Below are positions 29,989-34,687 of a stretch of DNA of 34,687 bases, in pieces. The DNA lies in assembly GCA_938018185.1 (NCBI GenBank), contig CALIIW010000038.1:1-34687 (forward strand). Direction: 5' to 3'. The position numbers and the translations under genes were made by a program. This stretch comes from an uncultured Saprospiraceae bacterium. GTDB lineage: Bacteria > Bacteroidota > Bacteroidia > Chitinophagales > Saprospiraceae. Under the pieces are notes generated by a model that was given only the letters and a program-made list of their open reading frames with translations, was not told the origin of the DNA and ran no database searches. The stretch's first letter is position 1, and each line of letters begins with the position of its first letter.

Positions 29989-30921
29989 ATGTCCGACTTA
30001 AAAGCAAGCATAGAAAAATTTCAAAGCATACAACTCGCAGAAAAACGACTTAATTTTGTGAATTCAGAATTGGCAGATAAGGAAGCCAAACTGGAAAAAT
30101 TGAATAAGACCTGGAGGAAAGAATATGAAGACGTTGAAAAATTGGAAAAACTAAGCCTCAAATCTGTCTTTACATCAATTTTAGGAGATAAAGAAAAGCA
30201 GTTGGAGCTCGAAAGGCAAGAATACTTAGCAGCCTTCATGAAGTTTGAACAATACAAAAAAACCTTAGACATCCTTTATTTTGAAAAAGAAGTGCTTGTT
30301 GGAAAAGTAGAATCATTGGATGTGGTAAAAGCGGAGTTGGAGCAGTTGATGGAAAAGCGAAAAGCGGAGTTAATAGCTAATAAAACTCCAGAAGGAAAAG
30401 TGATTCTGGATCTTGAAAAAGAATTAAGAACAAAATTTCATTACCGAAAAGAAACGCTAGAAGCATTTGAAATGGGAAGGTCAACCATGCAGCATCTTGT
30501 GGAATTGAGCAATCATCTTAAAAAAGCAAAAGATTGGGGCAGATGGGACATGGCTAGCAGTAAAGGAGGCGTGTCAAAAATGATGAAGCACTCCGCCATT
30601 GAATCTGCAAGAAGACTGTTGCCGCAAACGCAACATCTGCTTAATGCGTTTAAAAAAGAACTTACGGATGTTTATGGACGTCAAAACTATGAGGTGAATC
30701 TCAACATGGATGATCTGTCTAATTTTGCAAATGTGTTTTTCAATAACTTGATTTCCGATTGGATTGTGCAAAAGAAAATTAATAATGCTTTGGCAAATGT
30801 TGTCTCAGTAGCAGACTACGTAAAACGTACCATGGACTCTTTAGAAATAGAAGTGAAAAAATTGGAAGAGCAGATTGTTCAAATGGAGGACAGGAAAAAA
30901 GAAATTGTTTTGGAATCGTAG
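29989..30921 (+). CDS. Cytoplasmic coiled-coil protein, function unknown
   Basis: The 310-residue protein has no signal peptide or membrane segment. Residues about 1-60 and 85-160 are strongly charged heptad-like helices (KEAKLEKLNKTWRKEYEDVEKLEKL; LEQLMEKRKAELIANK is a second block), and the last 40 residues (SLEIEVKKLEEQIVQMEDRKKE) are another coiled coil. The middle (about 170-260) is more globular (GRSTMQHLVELSNHLKKAKD, WGRWDMASSKGG). I do not recognise a family, though similar coiled-coil proteins occur in unrelated phyla as single genes. It is isolated, with a 253-nt gap upstream and a convergent DUF2237 gene downstream, so context gives no role. Confidence 0.7.
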   Translation: MSDLKASIEKFQSIQLAEKRLNFVNSELADKEAKLEKLNKTWRKEYEDVEKLEKLSLKSVFTSILGDKEKQLELERQEYLAAFMKFEQYKKTLDILYFEKEVLVGKVESLDVVKAELEQLMEKRKAELIANKTPEGKVILDLEKELRTKFHYRKETLEAFEMGRSTMQHLVELSNHLKKAKDWGRWDMASSKGGVSKMMKHSAIESARRLLPQTQHLLNAFKKELTDVYGRQNYEVNLNMDDLSNFANVFFNNLISDWIVQKKINNALANVVSVADYVKRTMDSLEIEVKKLEEQIVQMEDRKKEIVLES

Positions 30922-30979
30922 TAGTCGAAAAAGACTTTTGTGTATTGATATAATAAACAGCCGGCCATATGGAACAAAT

Positions 30980-31456
30980 TTAATGTGCAAATTTTTTCAG
31001 CGTTTCTAAGTCCACATAATCCAATGTTTTAACATGAGTACTTTCCAGCAAAATTTTAGGTGCATGACCCTCTTTCATGGCTTCTACCCACCTAGAAGCA
31101 CATAGGCACCATTTATCTCCTGGTTTTAAACCTTTAAAAGTTGATGGTTCTGGCAGGGCACGTGTCAAGTCATTGCCCATGGATTTAGAATAAGATAAAA
31201 ATTCTTCTGTAACTACGGCACAAATCACATGGGTCCCATAGTCTTCTTTTCCAGTAGAACAGAATCCGTCCCTATAAAAACCAGTCATAGGTTCTGTACA
31301 ACAAGATTGTAGCTCTGATCCAAGTACATTTTTAGGTCGAACCTCAGTTATATTTTTATTTTCTATCATTGACAATTTCTTAGTTGGACTTATATTGATT
31401 AAAAGAAAACAGAGCAAACCAAGTATAGTTGTTAGGAAGATGACTTTTAAATTCAT
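30980..31456 (-). CDS. DUF2237 protein with an N-terminal membrane segment
   Basis: The 158-residue protein has a hydrophobic N-terminus (about 4-21, KVIFLTTILGLLCFLLI) and then the DUF2237 domain (about 42-156) with its typical motifs: NVLGSELQSCC, MTGFYRDGFCSTG, DYGTHVICAV, GDKWCLCASRW and LESTH. The conserved Cys residues (in SCC, FCS, ICA and WCLC) are all present. Most DUF2237 proteins are about 125 residues without a leader; here the leader suggests a membrane-anchored or periplasmic form. A -7 box (31491-31498) fits the ATG at 31456, although a start at Met30 would remove the leader. Function of the family is unknown. Confidence 0.88.
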   Translation of the reverse strand: MNLKVIFLTTILGLLCFLLINISPTKKLSMIENKNITEVRPKNVLGSELQSCCTEPMTGFYRDGFCSTGKEDYGTHVICAVVTEEFLSYSKSMGNDLTRALPEPSTFKGLKPGDKWCLCASRWVEAMKEGHAPKILLESTHVKTLDYVDLETLKKFAH

Positions 31457-31490
31457 GAGTACTATAAAGATTAAAAGAAAATATTAGGAG

Positions 31491-31498
31491 CAAATGTA
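31491..31498 (-). promoter_or_regulatory. Candidate -7 box (tacatttg on minus strand) for the DUF2237 gene
   Basis: The minus strand reads TACATTTG, an exact TAnnTTTG match 34 nt before the ATG at 31456. No clear -33 element is visible at normal spacing. Confidence 0.35.
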
Positions 31499-31568
31499 AT
31501 TTTAAACGCTATCATCAGATTAATTATCAATTTCAAGTTAACTTAGCTTTACATTAAAAACAAGTTAG

Positions 31569-32861
31569 ATGTCCAGAATAATGAAAAAAATAAGTTTGAT
31601 TTGTTGTTTGCTAAGCATTGGTATTGCTTTGCCGGCGCAGACAATCTTAGAAAAGTTGATTCAAAAAAAGGTTCCTTCAGCAACAATCAAAAAATTGAAA
31701 GCCAAAGATCACTTTAAAGAATCTTATGAGATCATGATCAAACAACCATTAGATCATAAAAATCCTGCTGCAGGCTATTTTGAGCAAAGGGTTTTTCTGC
31801 ATCACATTGACAAAAAAAGACCCATGTTGATGGTTACAGAAGGTTACGGTGCGGGTTCTTCCACTTACGAATTGGCAACGGCGATGAACTCAAATCAACT
31901 GACAGTTGAATATAGGTATTATGGAAAATCAAAACCTATCAACCATGATTGGAAATATCTTAAAAACGATCATGCCATGGATGACTTGCATCGATTGAGA
32001 AAATTATTTGGAAAAATTTACAAAAAGAAATGGGCTGCAACTGGTATTTCAAAAGGAGGTACTACGACCTTGACTTATAAATATAGATACCCTAAAGATG
32101 TAAAAGCATCTATTGCTTATGTGGCACCACTAGCCTTAGCGCAGGAGGATAAAAGGTTGGATGAACACATCTTGTCAATTGGCTCTGATGAATGCAGGTC
32201 TAAGTTAGATGCTTTCCAAAAGGAAGCTTTAAAGCGAAGAGACAATTTAGTCAAAATGGTAGCCGATTGGGCTGTCGCCGAAAAGAAAGCTTTTGACTTT
32301 GTCGGTTATGGTAGAACTTTTGAGTATGCAGTTTTAGAGTATACCTTTTCTTTCTGGCAGTGGGGAGCAGATTGTGCGACAGTACCAGCCTTGGATGCTA
32401 CAGATAAAGAATATTTTGAGCACCTAAACAAAGTCGTTGGATTTGATTTTTATTCTGATGCTACCTGCGATTATTTTAGACCTTCCTATTATCAGTTTGT
32501 AACCGAACTTGGCTACTACGGATTTATAAAAGATCATGTAATCGATTTATTAGAATCTGAAAAAGAGCCTAGCAATTTATTTTTTGCACCTCAAAATACA
32601 GACTTAAGTTTTACACAATATTGCAAGCCGGTGATTGATTGGTTGAATGTAAATGGAGATAAGATCATTTATATTTATGGGGAGATAGATACATGGACCG
32701 CTGCTGGTTATCATCCATCAAAAACAGTAGATGCCTTGCGCTTAGATTTGAAAGATGGTCCACATACTACTCGTATTGCTTCTTTCTCAAAAGAAGATCA
32801 GAATAAAGTTTATGCCAAGTTGAATAAGTGGCTGAAGATGGAATTGAAGCCTCTCAATTAG
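31569..32861 (+). CDS. Exported S37-like serine peptidase (tripeptidyl aminopeptidase type)
   Basis: The 430-residue protein has a signal peptide (cleavage near LPAQ, residue 24; Met1 or Met5 may start). The PS-10 / S37 family layout is recognisable: EQRVFLHHIDKKRPMLMVTEGYG (about 72-94), NQLTVEYRYYGKSKP (109-123), nucleophile elbow TGISKGGTT (Ser161), then YVAPLALAQED. The likely Asp is in GEIDTW (Asp374) and the His in GPHTT (His399). Known role in the family: release of N-terminal tripeptides, outside the cytoplasm. Here the leader suggests periplasmic or outer-membrane function. S28-type peptidases are similar but the motifs fit S37 better. It starts about 110 nt from the divergent DUF2237 gene. 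Confidence 0.87.
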   Translation: MSRIMKKISLICCLLSIGIALPAQTILEKLIQKKVPSATIKKLKAKDHFKESYEIMIKQPLDHKNPAAGYFEQRVFLHHIDKKRPMLMVTEGYGAGSSTYELATAMNSNQLTVEYRYYGKSKPINHDWKYLKNDHAMDDLHRLRKLFGKIYKKKWAATGISKGGTTTLTYKYRYPKDVKASIAYVAPLALAQEDKRLDEHILSIGSDECRSKLDAFQKEALKRRDNLVKMVADWAVAEKKAFDFVGYGRTFEYAVLEYTFSFWQWGADCATVPALDATDKEYFEHLNKVVGFDFYSDATCDYFRPSYYQFVTELGYYGFIKDHVIDLLESEKEPSNLFFAPQNTDLSFTQYCKPVIDWLNVNGDKIIYIYGEIDTWTAAGYHPSKTVDALRLDLKDGPHTTRIASFSKEDQNKVYAKLNKWLKMELKPLN

Positions 32862-32915
32862 TTGTTGGTTGGGCGTTGTTTGTTATTAGATTTTATTTGA
32901 AATAAAAATAGTGGA

Positions 32916-33263
32916 ATGGAAAACCTTAGTATTAATGATGCGCAAGAAGTTGTAGACAAATGGATCAATTCCATAGGGATTAGATACTACAATGAATTGA
33001 CTAATACAGCTGTACTGATGGAAGAGGTCGGAGAGTTGGCGAGGCTAATGGCTCGGATCTATGGAGAACAATCGTTTAAGTCGAAAGAGAAAGAGGCCAC
33101 TGCAAAAGAAGACCTTGGTGGTGAAATGGCTGATGTACTTTTTGTACTTCTTTGTCTTGCAAATCAAACGGGAGTGGATCTTAATCAAGAACTTTTGAAG
33201 TCTTTGGAAAAGAAAACCAAGAGGGATAAAGAACGACATGCGAATAATGAAAAATTGAAATAA
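32916..33263 (+). CDS. MazG-like nucleotide pyrophosphohydrolase
   Basis: The 115-residue protein is a single MazG/all-alpha NTP-PPase domain. It has EEVGEL (36-41, with Glu37 and Glu40) and EMADVLFVLLCLA (70-82, with Glu70 and Asp73), which together form the metal site. The first helix (INDAQEVVDKWINSIGIRYYNEL) fits the family. Known role: hydrolysis of noncanonical or excess nucleoside triphosphates to monophosphate and pyrophosphate. The size matches short, standalone MazG-like proteins rather than the two-domain E. coli MazG. It has no close partner gene. A terminator follows. Confidence 0.92.
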   Translation: MENLSINDAQEVVDKWINSIGIRYYNELTNTAVLMEEVGELARLMARIYGEQSFKSKEKEATAKEDLGGEMADVLFVLLCLANQTGVDLNQELLKSLEKKTKRDKERHANNEKLK

Positions 33264-33295
33264 CGCTACCAAGGATTAATAAAATATTAACAGTC

Positions 33296-33328
33296 AAGTC
33301 ATTGCCCAAATATGGGTGATGACTTTTT
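33296..33328 (+). terminator. Rho-independent terminator after the MazG-like gene
   Basis: The arms 33296-33308 and 33313-33325 form a 13-bp stem containing two G-U pairs with a 4-nt loop, running into five T. It lies about 30 nt after the stop codon. Confidence 0.8.
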
Positions 33329-33382
33329 AATTTAGTATATTGTTTAAAAGAACAATTACTCAAACTAACTAATCTCTTAATT

Positions 33383-34204
33383 ATGAGAATGTATATCGTA
33401 ATTCTATTATTACTTGGTTCAATGACTTCCTTTGCACAAGAGAAATCAATGCCACCGCCCCCACCACCGCCTCCGACAAAAGCAAAGACGGATGTTTTTA
33501 AAGTAGTTGAAAATATGCCAAGATTTCCAGGTTGTGAAGAAGAAACGGATGAGCAAACTCGAAAAGATTGTGCCTTAAATAAGATGCTAAAATTTGTTTA
33601 TGGAAACATTGCGTATCCGGAAATAGCAAAAAACAATGGCGTTGAAGGTACTGTTGTGATAAAATTTGTTGTAAACGAGAAAGGTGAGATAATAAATCCT
33701 GAGTTAGTAAGAGACATAGGTGCAAGTTGTGGAACGGAAGCATTGCGAGTTGTTAATATGATGCCAAATTGGATACCGGGTTCACAGTTAGGAGAAAAGG
33801 TAGCGGTACAGTATCATCTACCAGTTAAGTTTCAATTGACCAATCCAAATGATGGTATATTTTTTATAGTAGCTGAAATGCCAAAATTTCCTGGTTGCGA
33901 ATTAACAGGCGATGAAAATAATGATCAGGACTGTTCAAACTTGAAAATTATTGAATACCTAAAGCAAAACATGCAGTATCCCGAAATGGCAAGAAAACAT
34001 AAGATCGAAGGAGAATGTCAGATTTCTTTTGTAATTAATGAACTAGGAGAAATTGTCAATCCGCAAATCATGAGGGACATGGGAGCCGGCTGTGGCATTG
34101 AAGCATTGCGCTTGGTCAAAGAAATGCCAAAGTGGATTCCAGGTAAAAAAGATGGCATTGCTGTTAATGTGCAGATGATATTGCCGATAGATTTTAGTTT
34201 GTAA
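33383..34204 (+). CDS. Secreted protein with two tandem TonB C-terminal domains
   Basis: The 273-residue protein has a signal peptide (about 1-19, cleavage after FAQ; Met1 or Met3 may start) and a run of eight Pro (24-31). Two TonB C-terminal domains follow, about 36-151 and 158-273, each with MPxFPGCE, YPEIA/YPEMA, EGxxxIxFVVNxxGEI, and MPxWIPG. Known role of the domain: contact with TonB-dependent receptors from the inner-membrane side. Here no inner-membrane anchor remains after the signal peptide is cut, so classic energy transduction is doubtful. Both domains have Cys in matching places (51, 63, 116; 172, 184, 237), which could form disulfides. Confidence 0.9.
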   Translation: MRMYIVILLLLGSMTSFAQEKSMPPPPPPPPTKAKTDVFKVVENMPRFPGCEEETDEQTRKDCALNKMLKFVYGNIAYPEIAKNNGVEGTVVIKFVVNEKGEIINPELVRDIGASCGTEALRVVNMMPNWIPGSQLGEKVAVQYHLPVKFQLTNPNDGIFFIVAEMPKFPGCELTGDENNDQDCSNLKIIEYLKQNMQYPEMARKHKIEGECQISFVINELGEIVNPQIMRDMGAGCGIEALRLVKEMPKWIPGKKDGIAVNVQMILPIDFSL

Positions 34205-34242
34205 TAAATAGGTGGGTGAAGTTTCGAGATGTTTATCCGTAG

Positions 34243-34262
34243 CATCCGGGCATGCCCGGATG
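34243..34262. repeat. 20-bp perfect palindrome (catccgggca/tgcccggatg)
   Basis: The 20 nt read the same on both strands and are GC-rich in an AT-rich background, 38 nt after the TonB gene stop. No T-run follows. It may be a 3'-end hairpin or part of a dispersed element. Confidence 0.7.
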
Positions 34263-34274
34263 TATATCTAAAGA

Positions 34275-34393
34275 GTGAACGAAAATCATAAAAGGGTAAA
34301 GTTTTAATAAAGAGTAATTGGTGAACAGAAATCATAAAAGGGTAAAGTATTTTTCTTATAAATTTACTTTACACTTTTCTGTTTACCAATTAC
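34275..34393. repeat. Direct and inverted repeats upstream of the four-helix-bundle gene
   Basis: Two near-identical 28-nt copies (34275-34302 and 34321-34348; only an AG/GA swap near the start) share the core atcataaaagggtaaagt. A third copy is inverted at about 34366-34387. The 34314-34331 and 34375-34393 arms (gtaattggt... and ...accaattac) pair around an imperfect hairpin. It ends about 46 nt before the ATG at 34440. Confidence 0.75.
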
Positions 34394-34439
34394 CGTTTCA
34401 TCTTTTTTTTCTATATTGTTACCAATAAATTTATAAAGC

Positions 34440-34687
34440 ATGAAAAAATACGATCTTCAAGAAAGGTTGACTAATTTCTCTATTGATGTATTGAAAATTA
34501 CCGACCAAATGTCATCATCTGATTATACATCCAAGTATCTTTCTCAACAACTTATTCGTTCAGGAATTTCTCCAGCTCTTAATTATGCCGAAGCTCAAGG
34601 TTCTGAGTCAAAAGCTGATTTCAAGCATAAGTTAAGCATTGTATTAAAAGAGCTGCGGGAATCACAAGTAACACTTAAAATTTTGTC
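34440..34687 (+). CDS. Four-helix-bundle protein (23S rRNA intervening-sequence type), 3' truncated
   Basis: The gene starts at ATG 34440 and runs off the window after 82 codons. The visible part (MKKYDLQERLTNFSIDVLKI, then YLSQQLIRSGISPALNYAEA and DFKHKLSIVLKELRES) matches the four-helix-bundle family first described from 23S rRNA intervening sequences. Family knowledge: full members are about 115-130 residues, so most of the protein is present; the function is unknown. In Bacteroidota the family is often free-standing and repeated in the genome. Here it sits next to intergenic repeats and not near rRNA. Confidence 0.88.
   Translation, partial: MKKYDLQERLTNFSIDVLKITDQMSSSDYTSKYLSQQLIRSGISPALNYAEAQGSESKADFKHKLSIVLKELRESQVTLKIL

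Overview
The window reads as a piece of chromosome from an AT-rich member of the Bacteroidota. Evidence for this: two very large secreted proteins ending in type IX secretion (T9SS) C-terminal sorting domains; a DUF5686 outer-membrane protein with a carboxypeptidase-regulatory-like domain; a Rho factor with a long charged, Asn/Arg-rich insertion; TAnnTTTG-type -7 promoter boxes; and near absence of Shine-Dalgarno motifs. The SprB-type repeats and the proline-rich TonB protein with PxFPGCE motifs resemble Saprospiraceae-like marine lineages, but that placement is inference. There is no phage, integrase, transposase, CRISPR array, rRNA or tRNA that I can see.

Layout. 1-4786: 3' part of a giant SprB-repeat T9SS adhesin-like protein, followed by a strong hairpin terminator. 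5137-8837: a DUF5686 outer-membrane protein, convergent with a secreted acidic Glu/Lys-rich protein; their stop codons share one TTAA. 8950-10644 (-): bifunctional FtcD. 10819-17667 (+): three exported proteins (MORN/YwqK repeats; unknown; BNR/PKD/LamG T9SS protein). 17690-20491 (-): trhO (tRNA U34 hydroxylase) and rho. 20825-22878 (+): serS and a YugP-type membrane zinc metallopeptidase, ending in a terminator. 23097-25285 (+): a PIN-like protein whose acidic catalytic residues look lost, then a compact frr-msrB-MOSC run. 25288-26517 (-) and 26623-27612 (+): an AGMO-like di-iron membrane hydroxylase divergent from a membrane-anchored alpha/beta hydrolase. 27733-29735 (-): an ABC permease with a periplasmic His/Asp tract plus its ATPase. 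29989-34204: a coiled-coil protein, an exported DUF2237 protein, an S37-like peptidase, a MazG-like pyrophosphohydrolase, and a secreted protein with two TonB C-terminal domains. 34440-end: start of a four-helix-bundle (IVS-type) protein preceded by inverted and direct repeats.

How the genes work together. Much of the window is housekeeping for translation and transcription (serS, frr, rho, trhO) and protein repair (msrB), mixed with cell-envelope and secreted proteins. Gene strands alternate often, so most transcription units are short: serS-yugP, frr-msrB-MOSC, ATPase-permease, and MORN-unknown-(BNR). I do not see an obvious complete novel multi-gene system. The points most worth a second look are the degenerate PIN-like protein, the histidine-tract ABC transporter (possibly zinc-related), the anchorless tandem TonB protein, the same-frame MsrB/MOSC junction, and several intergenic inverted repeats.
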